Origin: Oxydemutator sp963693105
GTDB lineage: Bacteria > Pseudomonadota > Gammaproteobacteria > Poriferisulfidales > Oxydemutatoraceae
Assembly (NCBI GenBank): GCA_963693105.1
Contig: OY843752.1
Coordinates: 1,674,001-1,738,000, forward strand
DNA length: 64,000 nt
Direction of reading: 5' to 3'
Part shown: positions 1-8,266 of the stretch, piece by piece
Layout of the letters: the number at the start of each line of letters is the position of its first letter
Numbering within the stretch: the stretch's first letter is position 1
Made by a program: the position numbers and the translations under genes
The notes under the pieces: model-generated
The model's database searches: none
Told to the model about the DNA's origin: nothing
What the model saw: the letters and a program-made list of their open reading frames with translations, nothing else

Positions 1-269
1 AGCCCGTATTCGTGCGCATCACGGCAACCCTGCAACACCAGAATCTTGTGCGACACTCCGGCCAGGCGCAACGCCACGGCCTCGCCGACGCAAGCGACCG
101 CAAAGCCGTCCGCCGCGCCGAGCGCGCGCGCCGTCTCCACCAGGCCGTGGCCGTAGGCATCGGCCTTGACGACCGCCATCAGGCGCGCCTTGCCGCACAC
201 GCCTTGCAGGTAATCGCAATTGACGGCCAGCGCCGCGGTGTCGAGACTTTTAACGAGCGGCCTGGCCAC
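1..269 (-). CDS. alr: Alanine racemase, N-terminal part (runs off the window)
   Basis: Alanine racemase interconverts L- and D-alanine with pyridoxal phosphate and supplies D-Ala for peptidoglycan. Only about the first 89 codons lie in the window. The reading frame contains AVVKADAYGHG at residues 32-42, the family's PLP-lysine motif, with the Schiff-base lysine at about residue 35. I chose the GTG at 269-267 as start because it gives MARPLVKSLDTAALA, which fits the family's N-terminus; it lies 14 bp after the dnaB stop, with no clear Shine-Dalgarno. It is the last gene seen in the rpsF-rpsR-DUF2232-rplI-dnaB series, and dnaB-alr is a common gammaproteobacterial order. The family call is firm; the start is probable. 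Confidence 0.88.
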   Translation of the reverse strand, partial: MARPLVKSLDTAALAVNCDYLQGVCGKARLMAVVKADAYGHGLVETARALGAADGFAVACVGEAVALRLAGVSHKILVLQGCRDAHEYG

Positions 270-283
270 GCGGCGGCAAACGC

Positions 284-1738
284 TCAGATTTGCTCGAAGT
301 CGGAGACGACGTCGGCGGTGTGGTCGGGATAAGGCGACGCGCCGATGCCTTCTTCGGGGAAGTAGTTTTCGAAGCGGGTGTATTTGCCGATGAAGGTCAG
401 CTGGGTCTTGAAAGTCGGGCCGTTGCGCTGTTTGACGACCTCGACATTGACGGCCCCGGTGTTGTCGCTCTCGCCCTGCTCGCCGCTGCGGTAGAGCACG
501 GCAATCAGATCGGCGTCCTGCTCAAGAGCGCCGGACTCGCGCAGATCCGACATCTGCGGCCTTCTCTCCGGGCGGTTTTCGATGTTGCGGTTCAACTGCG
601 ACAATGCCACGACCGGGAGGTTGGCCTCCTTGGCCAGCGCCTTCAGCGAGCGCGAGATTTCGGAGATTTCGCCGGCGCGATTCTCGGCGGTGCTATGCGA
701 GCGCATCAATTGCAGGTAGTCCACCACGACCAGCGCCAGATCGCGGTGTTCGCGCATCAGGCGGCGCACCCGCGCACGCACCTCGGTTGGCGTCAGGCTC
801 GCGCTGTCGTCCACGTAAATGCGGACGTCGGAAAAGCGCGCATACCAGTCCGTCAGGCGCGCCCATTCCTCGTCGTTGAGGCGCCCGGTGCGCAGGTGCA
901 TCTGGTCTATCTTGCCGAGCGAGGAGTAAAAGCGCGTCGCAATCTGGTTGGCCGGCATCTCCATGCTGAAGATCGCGACTGCACCGCACTTCTGCCCGAC
1001 GGCGGCGTGCTCGGCAATGTTCAGCGCAAAACTGGTCTTGCCCATGGACGGACGCCCGGCGATGATGACCAGATCGCCGGCCTGCAAGCCGTTGGTTTTC
1101 TCGTCGAATTCCCGGAATCCGGTCGCCACCCCGGTCATCAGCCCGGGCGACTGGCGGCGCTGGTCCACCTGCTCATAGACTTCCTGCCCCAGCGTTTTCA
1201 GCGCCTGGAAATCCGCCGCCTTGCGGGCGCCGGCGTCGGTGATCTTGAAGATGCTCTGCTCGGCGCGGTCTATCAGCTCGGCGCTGCCGTCGGTCATTGA
1301 ATGCACGTCCTCGATGATGCCGGCGGCCACCTTGAGCAACTGGCGGCGCACCGCGTTCTCACGCACGATGTGCGCATAGGCCACGATATTGGCGGCGCTC
1401 GGCGTGGCGTTGACCAGGTCCGCCAGATACAACAACGTGCTCTCCCCGCCGGCCCGCGCGCCGCCGCCGGAATCGCTTTTCAGTTCGCCCTTGAGGCGTT
1501 CAGCCACGGTCAGCGCATCGCACGGATTGCCGCTCTCGGCCAGCCCGCTGACGGCGCGAAACAACGTGCGGTTGGGCTGCGAGTAAAAGTCCGTCTCCGT
1601 CAGAATGTCGGAGACCTTGTCCCACGCCTCGTCGTCCAGCAGCAGCCCGCCGATGACGGCCTGCTCGGCCTCGACGGAATGAGGCGCGCTGGCCGGCGCC
1701 GCACCCGCGCGTTGCCCCCCGGTCGGTAGCGCGTCCAT
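284..1738 (-). CDS. dnaB: Replicative DNA helicase DnaB
   Basis: Hexameric 5'-3' helicase that unwinds DNA at the replication fork and recruits primase. The 484-residue protein has the N-terminal DnaB domain (about 20-125), a linker, and a RecA-like C-terminal domain with Walker A GRPSMGKTS at 228-236 and a Walker B ending in VVVDYLQL, Asp340. There is no sign of an intein, which dnaB often carries at the Walker A loop. The N-terminus has a short Ala/Pro-rich extension before SVEAEQAVIGG. The gene lies 20 bp downstream of rplI and 14 bp before alr, so it is probably co-transcribed with the ribosomal protein genes. Confidence 0.97.
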   Translation of the reverse strand: MDALPTGGQRAGAAPASAPHSVEAEQAVIGGLLLDDEAWDKVSDILTETDFYSQPNRTLFRAVSGLAESGNPCDALTVAERLKGELKSDSGGGARAGGESTLLYLADLVNATPSAANIVAYAHIVRENAVRRQLLKVAAGIIEDVHSMTDGSAELIDRAEQSIFKITDAGARKAADFQALKTLGQEVYEQVDQRRQSPGLMTGVATGFREFDEKTNGLQAGDLVIIAGRPSMGKTSFALNIAEHAAVGQKCGAVAIFSMEMPANQIATRFYSSLGKIDQMHLRTGRLNDEEWARLTDWYARFSDVRIYVDDSASLTPTEVRARVRRLMREHRDLALVVVDYLQLMRSHSTAENRAGEISEISRSLKALAKEANLPVVALSQLNRNIENRPERRPQMSDLRESGALEQDADLIAVLYRSGEQGESDNTGAVNVEVVKQRNGPTFKTQLTFIGKYTRFENYFPEEGIGASPYPDHTADVVSDFEQI

Positions 1739-1758
1739 CGTTCGGTGCCGGTGGCGGC

Positions 1759-2211
1759 TTATTCCCTGCCGACGATCTTCAGCCGGATGACGGCGTTCAC
1801 ATCAACGTGCAGGTGCAGTTCAACCTGGTAGTCGCCGACTTCACGGAACACGCCGTCCGGCAGGCGCACCTCGTGCTTGGCGACCTCGACGCCGCTGGCC
1901 TTCGACACCGCCTCGGCAATCTCGACGGTGCCAACCGAACCGAACAATTTGCCCTCCTCGCTGATTGCGACATCAAGAACGACCTCGGTTTCGTGCATCT
2001 TGTCGGCGCGCTCCTGCGCCGCGGCTTTCTCGAGTTGCGCCTGCTGTTCGAGTTCGGCCCTGCGGAACTCCACCTTCTCCATGTTCTCAGGCGTGGCCGG
2101 TTCGGCCTTGCCGGACGGAATCAGGTAGTTGCGGGCGTAGCCCGGGCGCGCCTTGACGACATCGCCGATGTCCCCCAGTTTTTCCACCTTGTCGAGCAGT
2201 ATGATTTCCAT
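1759..2211 (-). CDS. rplI: 50S ribosomal protein L9
   Basis: L9 binds 23S rRNA domain V and helps keep the reading frame. The 150-residue length is typical. The N-terminal fold MEIILLDKVEKLGDIGD and the GYARNYLIPSGKA motif are diagnostic, followed by the long connecting helix and a C-terminal domain ending in IRLKIVGRE. An open frame extends 24 codons further upstream, but the ATG at 2211-2209 begins exactly at the conserved L9 N-terminus, so the longer form is rejected. The gene sits 10 bp after the DUF2232 membrane protein gene. Confidence 0.97.
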   Translation of the reverse strand: MEIILLDKVEKLGDIGDVVKARPGYARNYLIPSGKAEPATPENMEKVEFRRAELEQQAQLEKAAAQERADKMHETEVVLDVAISEEGKLFGSVGTVEIAEAVSKASGVEVAKHEVRLPDGVFREVGDYQVELHLHVDVNAVIRLKIVGRE

Positions 2212-2221
2212 GTTAATCCTC

Positions 2222-3118
2222 TCAGTCTCTGTTGGCCGGCGCGAACCGGCGGCGCAGGCCGAACAGACTTTCGACCAGGCCAATCAAAATCACCACCAGC
2301 CACAACCGGGGCTCGATGACGGAAACCGTCAGCACCGCGTAAAAAGCCACCAGCCACAACCGTCGTTGTTCCAGACCGGCGAGCAGGCCATGCGCCACGG
2401 CCACGCCCTGCAGCATGAACGGCGGCACGGCGACGATGGCCAGTTGCCTCCAGACCGCGGATTCGGCCTGCGTTGAAACCGCAAAAACCGCGAGTCCGAG
2501 TATTGCAATTCCCCTGCCGATTTGCAACGCGGTGAATTCGTCCCGGAAACGCCCCGGGGCGTCCAGCAGGGACTGCCACCACCGCCCCAATAGTAACATC
2601 AGAGACCAGACCATCACCAGCGACGAAAGCGCAATGCCCGTCATCAAAGGCACGATGGCTTCCAGCGCCTCCGTCAGACGCTCGTCGCCGAACAGCACGG
2701 TGTAGCCGCGCAGCACCTCGCGCCACCAGTCCTCGATACCCGCGAACGGCAACGCCGCCAGCACGCCGGCAACGCCAACGGCCAGTATCGCGGTCAGCGG
2801 CCATGACAAAGAGCGGTACCGGCGCAGTATCAGGGCGAAGCCCGTCAGCGGCAGCCATTGCAACAGCGATGTGCCGACGATCATCGGCGCGCCGCCCTGC
2901 CAACCGCCGACCAGAATGGCCAGCGCCGCCAGCACCGCGCAAGCGCCGGCGATGACTGCGCAGGCACGGCGCCAGTCGAGTTTCAGAACAAGGAGTGCGA
3001 TGCAGGCGCCACCCAGCAGGCCGACGATGGGCAGAAACGCGGATATCAGCGTGAAACCGGTGACGGCGGCCAGCGCCTGTGGATAGCCGGAGGCGACGAA
3101 GGCGGCGATTTTCCTCAT
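2222..3118 (-). CDS. DUF2232-type integral membrane protein between rpsR and rplI
   Basis: A 298-residue, very hydrophobic protein with about seven or eight predicted transmembrane stretches, beginning with one around residues 15-35 after a short MRKIAAF start. It carries no enzymatic motif that I can recognise. A YybS/DUF2232-like membrane protein in the gap between rpsR and rplI is a familiar arrangement in many gammaproteobacteria, and this position is the main reason for the family call. The function is unknown. The stop is followed 10 bp later by the rplI ATG, so the two are probably translated from one message. Confidence 0.75.
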   Translation of the reverse strand: MRKIAAFVASGYPQALAAVTGFTLISAFLPIVGLLGGACIALLVLKLDWRRACAVIAGACAVLAALAILVGGWQGGAPMIVGTSLLQWLPLTGFALILRRYRSLSWPLTAILAVGVAGVLAALPFAGIEDWWREVLRGYTVLFGDERLTEALEAIVPLMTGIALSSLVMVWSLMLLLGRWWQSLLDAPGRFRDEFTALQIGRGIAILGLAVFAVSTQAESAVWRQLAIVAVPPFMLQGVAVAHGLLAGLEQRRLWLVAFYAVLTVSVIEPRLWLVVILIGLVESLFGLRRRFAPANRD

Positions 3119-3160
3119 GCCCGGCGGATGAATTGCCGCAACGACCCAGGGGCCGCGGAC

Positions 3161-3385
3161 TCAGTGGCGGTCGGTGTACGGCAACAACGCGAGATAACGC
3201 GCGCGCTTGATTGCCGCCGTCAATTGCCGCTGGAAAATGGCTTTTGTGCCGGTGACGCGGCTTGGGATGATTTTGCCGGTGTCGGTGATGAAGTCTTTCA
3301 GCAGGGAGACATCCTTGTAATCAATCCCGGAAACTCCCGCCTTGGTGAAGCGGCAGTACTTGCGGTTTTTCTGGTAGGACCCCAT
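3161..3385 (-). CDS. rpsR: 30S ribosomal protein S18
   Basis: S18 pairs with S6 on the platform of the 30S subunit. The protein is 74 residues, the usual size, with YQKNRKYCRF at the start, IDYKDVSLLKDFI, GKIIPSRVTGTK and the basic helix RQLTAAIKRARYLALLPYT. The frame is open 22 codons further upstream, but that stretch overlaps the rpsF end and lacks homology to S18. The ATG at 3385-3383 is separated from the rpsF stop by one base, a normal coupling. N-terminal MGSYQ differs slightly from the enteric MARYF. Confidence 0.96.
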   Translation of the reverse strand: MGSYQKNRKYCRFTKAGVSGIDYKDVSLLKDFITDTGKIIPSRVTGTKAIFQRQLTAAIKRARYLALLPYTDRH

Positions 3386-3386
3386 T

Positions 3387-3977
3387 TCAGTTCGTGCTCG
3401 GGGAAGGTTCTTTGTCGGCTTGCGCATCCGTGTCGGCGCTTGCGCCGGCACTCTCGCCGGTGTCCGCGTCGGCGGCGGCTGGCGCCGGGGTTTCGGCGGC
3501 TGGCGCCGGGGTTTCGGCGGCGGCTGGTGCCGGGGTCTCGGCGGCGGCTGGCGCCCGGGTCTCGGCGGCGGCTGGCGCCCGGGTCTCGGCGGCGGCTGGC
3601 GCCCGGGTCTCGGCGGCGGCTCGTGCCTGGGCCTCGGCGGCTCTCTCTTCTTCCTGTTTGGCGGAGCGCATCAGCGGCGACGGCTCGGTCACTGCGCTGT
3701 CGCAGCGAGTGACCATGTTGCGAACCACGGCATCGTTGAACTGGAAGGAATTCTTAATCTCGCCGATGGTCTCGGACGTGGTCTCGATGTTCATCAACAC
3801 GTAGTGCGCCTTTTTGACCTTGTTGATTGGATACGCCAGCGGGCGCAGACCGAGGTTCTCCAGCCGGTGCATGGCTCCGCCGCCGGATTGAACAATAGAA
3901 CGGTAACGCTCGACCATGGCGTTCACCTGGCCGGTCTGGTCCGGGTGGACCAGAAACATGATTTCATAATGACGCAT
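3387..3977 (-). CDS. rpsF: 30S ribosomal protein S6 with a long Ala/Pro-rich C-terminal tail
   Basis: S6 forms a heterodimer with S18 on 16S rRNA. The conserved core occupies residues 1-100, with MRHYEIMFLVHPDQ, GLRPLAYPINK and KAHYVLMNIE. The total is 196 residues, against about 100-135 in most bacteria. The extra length is an octapeptide repeat of the type RAPAAAET (residues about 118-169), followed by an acidic Asp/Glu/Ser tail. E. coli S6 also ends in acidic residues that receive extra glutamates from RimK; whether this tail is modified is unknown. I chose the ATG at 3977 over one eight codons upstream because it begins the conserved core. It is the first gene of its operon, 45 bp after a good sigma-70 promoter. 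Confidence 0.95.
   Translation of the reverse strand: MRHYEIMFLVHPDQTGQVNAMVERYRSIVQSGGGAMHRLENLGLRPLAYPINKVKKAHYVLMNIETTSETIGEIKNSFQFNDAVVRNMVTRCDSAVTEPSPLMRSAKQEEERAAEAQARAAAETRAPAAAETRAPAAAETRAPAAAETPAPAAAETPAPAAETPAPAAADADTGESAGASADTDAQADKEPSPSTN
3471..3626 (-). repeat. 24-bp in-frame tandem repeat in rpsF
   Basis: About six units of a 24-bp sequence encode the octapeptide RAPAAAET and its variant with Pro in place of Arg (one unit is one codon shorter). Neighbouring units are nearly identical at DNA level, which points to recent slippage expansion rather than slow codon drift. Confidence 0.85.
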
Positions 3978-4021
3978 TGCTGATTGTGGTTTTCCGCGCA
4001 ACTTTCCGCACGCAACTTCGT

Positions 4022-4050
4022 ATTATAAGAGAGATACCGCGCCTCGGCAA
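4022..4050 (-). promoter_or_regulatory. Sigma-70 promoter of the rpsF operon
   Basis: On the minus strand TTGCCG (4050-4045) is followed after 17 bp by a perfect TATAAT (4027-4022). The expected transcription start near 4015 leaves a leader of about 38 bases before the rpsF ATG. This is the best-formed promoter in the window; the -35 matches consensus at four of six positions. Confidence 0.7.
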
Positions 4051-4084
4051 GCACCACCGACACACCCCGCCGCCCGCCACGGCT

Positions 4085-6229
4085 TCAGTTCGGCGTTCGG
4101 CGGCGGCTTTGGCGCTGGAAGAATTTGCGGTGGGCGGCGGCGCCGGGCAGCGCCAGGTCAATCTCGCGCTCCTGCGGGGCGACGCGCATCACCGTGACCT
4201 CGGCCTCGTCGCCCAGCCGCCAGGTCTTGCCGCGGCGGCTGCCGACCAGGCGGTGGCGCACCGGATCGTGCTGGTAATAATCGTCGTCGAGCAGGCGGAT
4301 GTGCAGCAGGCCCTCGACATGCAGGCCCTCCAACTCGATGAAAAGACCGAACGACGTCACCGCGGTGACCAGGCCCGTGAAGGTCTCGCCGACGTGCTCC
4401 TCCAAAGACACGCACTTGTAATAGCGTTCGATGTCGCGCGTCGCGTCGTCGGCGCGTTTCTCGGTGAACGAACAGTCCTCGCCGAATCGGCGCATCGTGC
4501 GCGCATCGTAGTCGGCGCCGTCGGGCGAGTCGAGTACGCGGTGGATGGCGCGGTGCAGCAGCAGGTCGGGATAACGCCGAATCGGCGACGTGAAATGCGC
4601 GTAGGATTCAAGCGCCAGGCCGAAATGCCCGGTGTTGACCGGCGTGTAAACGGCGCGCGCCAGCGAGCGCAGGATGACGCCGATGATCATGCGCTGGTGC
4701 TCGTGTCCGTCCACCTTCTCAAGCACGCGCGCCATCCCGGCGAGGCTGCCGTCGCCCGCCGAAAATCCGAGATCGCGCAAAAACAGGTCGAGACTTTCAA
4801 AGCCGTCCTTCTTGAAACCCTGGTGGACGCGGTAGAGAAACTGCCGGTGGTGCTGCTCCAGAAAACCGGCGGCGGCGACGTTGGCGCAAATCATGAACTC
4901 CTCGACCAGGCGGTGGGCGTCGTTGCGCACCAGCGGCGCGATGGCGCGCAAACGCCCGCGCCCGTCGAGCATCACGCGCGCCTCGGAGGTCTCGAAATTC
5001 AGCGCGTTGCGGCGCACGCGCGCCTTGTGCAGAGCGCGCCAGGTGGCGTGCGCGCGACGCAGCATCGCCGCGACCTCCGCCGGGCAGCCGGACGGCAGCG
5101 AGGCGCGGCGCGCGAAGAAACCGCCGACCTCGCCGTAGGTCAGGCGGGCGTGCGAATGGATGACGGCCTTGCAGAAGTCGTAGTCCAGCAGTTCGCCGCG
5201 CGGCGAGATACTCATGCGGCAAACCAGCGCCGCGCGGTCCTCGTTCGGCAGCAGCGAGCACAGGTTGTCCGACAGCAGCGACGGCAGCATCGGCACGACG
5301 CGCCCCGGAAAATAAACGGAGTTGCCCCGGTCGGCGGCCTCGCGGTCCATCGCCGTGCCGGACTTCACGTAACTCGCGACATCGGCGATTGCGACCCACA
5401 ACGTCGTCGCATCCGCGCCCTCCTCGCAGCACACGGCGTCGTCGAAATCCTTCGCGTCGCTGCCGTCTATCGTCACGAACGGCAGCGCGCGCAAGTCCCG
5501 CCGCCCGGCGCCGGGCGCCGGCGCCGCGCGGCGCTCGAACGCCTTGCTCTCGCGCAGCACTTCGTCCGGCCACTCGTGCGGAATGTCGAAGGCGCGTATC
5601 GCCATATCCACTTCGAGACCGGCGCCGCCGCGCTGCCCCAGAACCTCGATCAGCGCGCCCGTCAGATAAGGCGGCCGCGGCGACGGCGGCTGCAGGCGCA
5701 CGACCACCGCATCGCCGTCGTTCGGGTGCAGGCCGCCGTCGTCGCTGACCGGAATGCTGCCGAGGTGGCGCTCGCGCAACGGTACAATGCGGTTGCCGCG
5801 CTTCGAGAACAAGCCGATCAATTCGTGGCGGCGATTGGTGACCTCGACGGCGACCGGCTTCGCCTCGCCGCGCTTCGAGCCGCCGACGGTGCGCAAACGA
5901 ACCTGGTCTCCGGCGAACAAACGCCGCGACAGTCTCTCCGGCAGCTCGACGTCGTCGCCGCTTTCGCCGCGCAGCGCCAGGCCGCCGTTGCAGCGAACGA
6001 TGTCGCCGCTGACAAAGCGGGGCTTGCGCGCGGCGGTCCAGGCGCCGCCGTTGTCACATTCTATCTCGCCGTCGCGCGCCATCGCCTTCAGCCGCCTGGT
6101 GAAGGCGGTGATCTCGTCATCGCCTTCGAGATCGAAGTGATTCAGCAGTTTCTTGAAACGCAATGGCGCGACGCTCGCGTCGAGCACTTCGTAAATAGAC
6201 TGCCTTTCGGGAATAACAATTCTGCTCAT
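4085..6229 (-). CDS. rnr: Ribonuclease R (RNase II family 3'-5' exoribonuclease)
   Basis: Processive exoribonuclease that degrades structured RNA and takes part in mRNA decay, rRNA quality control and tmRNA-linked turnover. From the ATG at 6229 the protein has 714 residues: an N-terminal helix-turn-helix-like region, cold-shock domains, then the RNB domain with the metal site DGSDAKDFDDAV at about 255-266, and a C-terminal S1 domain (GLVTAVTSFGLFIELEG). It ends with a short basic tail, as RNase R usually does. An in-frame ATG at 6277 would add 16 unconserved residues. In many relatives rlmB lies between rnr and rpsF; here it is absent from the window. Confidence 0.93.
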   Translation of the reverse strand: MSRIVIPERQSIYEVLDASVAPLRFKKLLNHFDLEGDDEITAFTRRLKAMARDGEIECDNGGAWTAARKPRFVSGDIVRCNGGLALRGESGDDVELPERLSRRLFAGDQVRLRTVGGSKRGEAKPVAVEVTNRRHELIGLFSKRGNRIVPLRERHLGSIPVSDDGGLHPNDGDAVVVRLQPPSPRPPYLTGALIEVLGQRGGAGLEVDMAIRAFDIPHEWPDEVLRESKAFERRAAPAPGAGRRDLRALPFVTIDGSDAKDFDDAVCCEEGADATTLWVAIADVASYVKSGTAMDREAADRGNSVYFPGRVVPMLPSLLSDNLCSLLPNEDRAALVCRMSISPRGELLDYDFCKAVIHSHARLTYGEVGGFFARRASLPSGCPAEVAAMLRRAHATWRALHKARVRRNALNFETSEARVMLDGRGRLRAIAPLVRNDAHRLVEEFMICANVAAAGFLEQHHRQFLYRVHQGFKKDGFESLDLFLRDLGFSAGDGSLAGMARVLEKVDGHEHQRMIIGVILRSLARAVYTPVNTGHFGLALESYAHFTSPIRRYPDLLLHRAIHRVLDSPDGADYDARTMRRFGEDCSFTEKRADDATRDIERYYKCVSLEEHVGETFTGLVTAVTSFGLFIELEGLHVEGLLHIRLLDDDYYQHDPVRHRLVGSRRGKTWRLGDEAEVTVMRVAPQEREIDLALPGAAAHRKFFQRQSRRRTPN

Positions 6230-6277
6230 GCGGAAGAAAACGGAAGGAGTCGCGGCGCCGCGCGTGGCCGCCTGCAT

Positions 6278-6304
6278 TTGACATTCATCCGGCGCGGCTA
6301 TAAA
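6278..6304 (+). promoter_or_regulatory. Probable promoter of tRNA-Leu
   Basis: A perfect TTGACA (6278-6283) is followed by TATAAA at 6299-6304 with a 15-bp gap, or by ATAAAT with 16 bp. Transcription would begin near 6311, about 34 bases before the tRNA. The spacing is slightly short, but both hexamers are strong and nothing else lies upstream of the tRNA on this strand. Confidence 0.55.
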
Positions 6305-6344
6305 TTCTTTCGTTCGTTGCTGCCATTTTACACGTTAAATCCCT

Positions 6345-6431
<87 letters not shown>

Positions 6432-6445
6432 GCACGGACGGCTCC

Positions 6446-7309
6446 ATGGACAAACTGCTGCTTCATTTCGACACCGACACCGTCCCCGGCACGTTTGACG
6501 CCGTGGTCGCCTACGACGGCGGCGCCGACCGCCTGGCGCAGTACGGCGGCGTCTCGGCGGACAACTGCGAAAAACTGACCGAGGGCGCGATTTACACGCG
6601 CGCCCCCGCAGATAAAAAAAACACCGCCATCTTCATCAGCGGCGGCGATCTTGACGAAGGCCAGAAACTGCTCACCGCCGTCACCGGCGCTTTCTTCGAC
6701 CGCTTCCGGGTGTCGGTCATGCTCGACAGCGGCGGCTGCAACACGACGGCAGCCGCCGGCGTCGCGCTGCTGGCGTCGAAATACGAAATCGCCGGCAGGA
6801 CGGCGACGGTGCTCGCCGGCACCGGCCCCGTCGGCCAACGCGCCGCGGTCATGCTGGCCGCGAGCGGCGCGCGCGAAGTGCGCCTGACCTCGCGCAACCT
6901 CGGCCGCGCGGAACAGGCCTGCGCGCTGATGAAGCAACGCTTCGGCGCGGTCATTGAAGCGCGCCAATGCCGCGACGCCGGGGAAACGGCGGCGGCGCTG
7001 GACGGCGCGCAAATCGCCTTCGGCGCCGGCAAGACCGGCGTACAGCTGCTCGGCCTTACACAATGGCGCGAGCTGGCGGCGCTCGAAGCCGTCATTGACG
7101 TCAACACGCGCCCGCCGCCCGGTTTCGAGGGCATCGAGATGAACGACCGCGCGGCCGCGCGCCACGGCAAAATTGTGTTCGGCGGCCTCGGCGTCGGCGC
7201 GCTGAAACTGAAACTGCACCGCGCCTGCATCGCGGCATTGTTCGAGACCAACGACCGGGTGCTCGACGCCCCCGACGTGCTCGAACTGGCGCGCTCGCTG
7301 ACACACTGA
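6446..7309 (+). CDS. NAD(P)-dependent methylenetetrahydromethanopterin/methylenetetrahydrofolate dehydrogenase (MtdA/MtdB family)
   Basis: Enzymes of this family oxidise methylene-H4MPT (and, for MtdA, methylene-H4F) with NAD(P) in C1 metabolism of methylotrophs and some other proteobacteria. The 287-residue protein starts MDKLLLHFDTDTVPGTFDAV and has AYDGGAD, the substrate-side KKNTAIFISGGD, CNTTAAAG, a Rossmann motif VLAGTGPVGQRAA and the characteristic end LKLKLHRACIAALFE. The overall pattern is closer to what I remember of MtdA than of MtdB, but I cannot decide between them. The ATG lies 15 bp after the tRNA-Leu CCA with no obvious Shine-Dalgarno, so it may be read from the tRNA promoter. 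No other tetrahydromethanopterin gene (fae, mch, fhc) is in the window. Confidence 0.82.
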   Translation: MDKLLLHFDTDTVPGTFDAVVAYDGGADRLAQYGGVSADNCEKLTEGAIYTRAPADKKNTAIFISGGDLDEGQKLLTAVTGAFFDRFRVSVMLDSGGCNTTAAAGVALLASKYEIAGRTATVLAGTGPVGQRAAVMLAASGAREVRLTSRNLGRAEQACALMKQRFGAVIEARQCRDAGETAAALDGAQIAFGAGKTGVQLLGLTQWRELAALEAVIDVNTRPPPGFEGIEMNDRAAARHGKIVFGGLGVGALKLKLHRACIAALFETNDRVLDAPDVLELARSLTH

Positions 7310-7341
7310 AACACGCGCGGGCCGGACGCGCCCGGACGGGG

Positions 7342-8193
7342 TTACCGGCGGTCGCCGAGGACGCGCTTGTAAAGGCGGTTGCGCGGCAGGCCGCTGAGTT
7401 CGGCGACGATGCCGGCGGCGGTGCCGGGCGGCAGGTGCTGCGCCAGTTTGTGCAGCAGGTTTTCGGCGGACAGCGTCATCTCGTCATCCGGTTCGCCGCC
7501 GCCCTCGACCAGCAGCACGAACTCGCCGCGGCCCCTGGCGGCCTCCCCGTCCAGCCATCGCCGCACATCGCCCAGACGGCCGCGGACGACGGCTTCGTGC
7601 ACCTTGGTCATCTCCTTGGCGAGACAGGCGATACGCTCCCCGCCAAACACCGCGGCAAGGTCGTCCAGCGCCTGCACCAGGCGGTGCGGCGCCTCAAAAA
7701 AAACCATGGTACGCCCTTCGCGGCGCAATTCACGCAGGCGGGCCATGCGCGCAGACGCAGTGGCCGGCAAAAAACCCTCGAAAACAAAACGGTCGGCGTC
7801 GAAGCCGGCGCACGACAGCGCCGCCAACGCCGCGCCGGCGCCGGGCAGCGGCGACACGCGCACACCGCGCTCGTGGGCCGCGGCCACCAGACGGCGCCCG
7901 GCGTCTCGTATCAGCGGCGTGCCGGCGTCACTCAACAGCGCGATGTCATCGCCGCGCAGCAGCCGCCCGATGATTACGTCGCTTTTGCCGGCCTCGTTGT
8001 GGCGATGCAGGCTGCCGGTGCGCGCGGCGATGCCGTAGCGTCCGAGCAGGGTCGCGCTGGTGCGCGTGTCCTCACACAAAATCCAGTCCACGCCGCGCAA
8101 AACCTCCACCGCCCTGAACGTGAAGTCGCCCAGGTTGCCTATCGGCGTGGCAACCACGTACAACGTGCCCGGGGTGTTCTCTGCCTTTGTCAT
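7342..8193 (-). CDS. rsmI: 16S rRNA (cytidine(1402)-2'-O)-methyltransferase
   Basis: RsmI methylates the ribose of C1402 in the ribosomal P site using S-adenosylmethionine. The sequence has the tetrapyrrole-methylase-fold N-terminus LYVVATPIGNLGDFTFRAV, EDTRTSATLL, LLSDAGTPLIRDAG and the glycine-rich LPGAGAALAALSCAGF, in the usual order and length (283 residues from the ATG at 8193). An ATG seven codons upstream (8214) is possible, but a TATAAT lies only five bases above it, which would leave no leader; the inner start then has about 20 bases. It is divergent from lpoA, the same arrangement as in E. coli, and convergent with the Mtd gene. Confidence 0.93.
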   Translation of the reverse strand: MTKAENTPGTLYVVATPIGNLGDFTFRAVEVLRGVDWILCEDTRTSATLLGRYGIAARTGSLHRHNEAGKSDVIIGRLLRGDDIALLSDAGTPLIRDAGRRLVAAAHERGVRVSPLPGAGAALAALSCAGFDADRFVFEGFLPATASARMARLRELRREGRTMVFFEAPHRLVQALDDLAAVFGGERIACLAKEMTKVHEAVVRGRLGDVRRWLDGEAARGRGEFVLLVEGGGEPDDEMTLSAENLLHKLAQHLPPGTAAGIVAELSGLPRNRLYKRVLGDRR

Positions 8194-8219
8194 GTCGTCA
8201 TGCCACCGTGTCATTCGCC

Positions 8220-8225
8220 ATTATA
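8220..8225 (-). promoter_or_regulatory. -10 box upstream of rsmI
   Basis: A perfect TATAAT is read on the minus strand. No good -35 hexamer is visible at the right distance. The expected start near 8213 supports the downstream rsmI start codon at 8193. Confidence 0.4.
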
Positions 8226-8266
8226 GTAAGATAGCCCATCAATAACCGTTTGCCGATGCCGTCTCA

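Noticed and set aside
290..1300. Plus-strand open frame opposite dnaB
   Set aside because: The opposite strand encodes a complete DnaB with all motifs; this frame has no conserved features.
7310..7341. Terminator between the convergent Mtd and rsmI genes
   Set aside because: There is a weak CGGGC/GCCCG pairing but no T-run on either strand.
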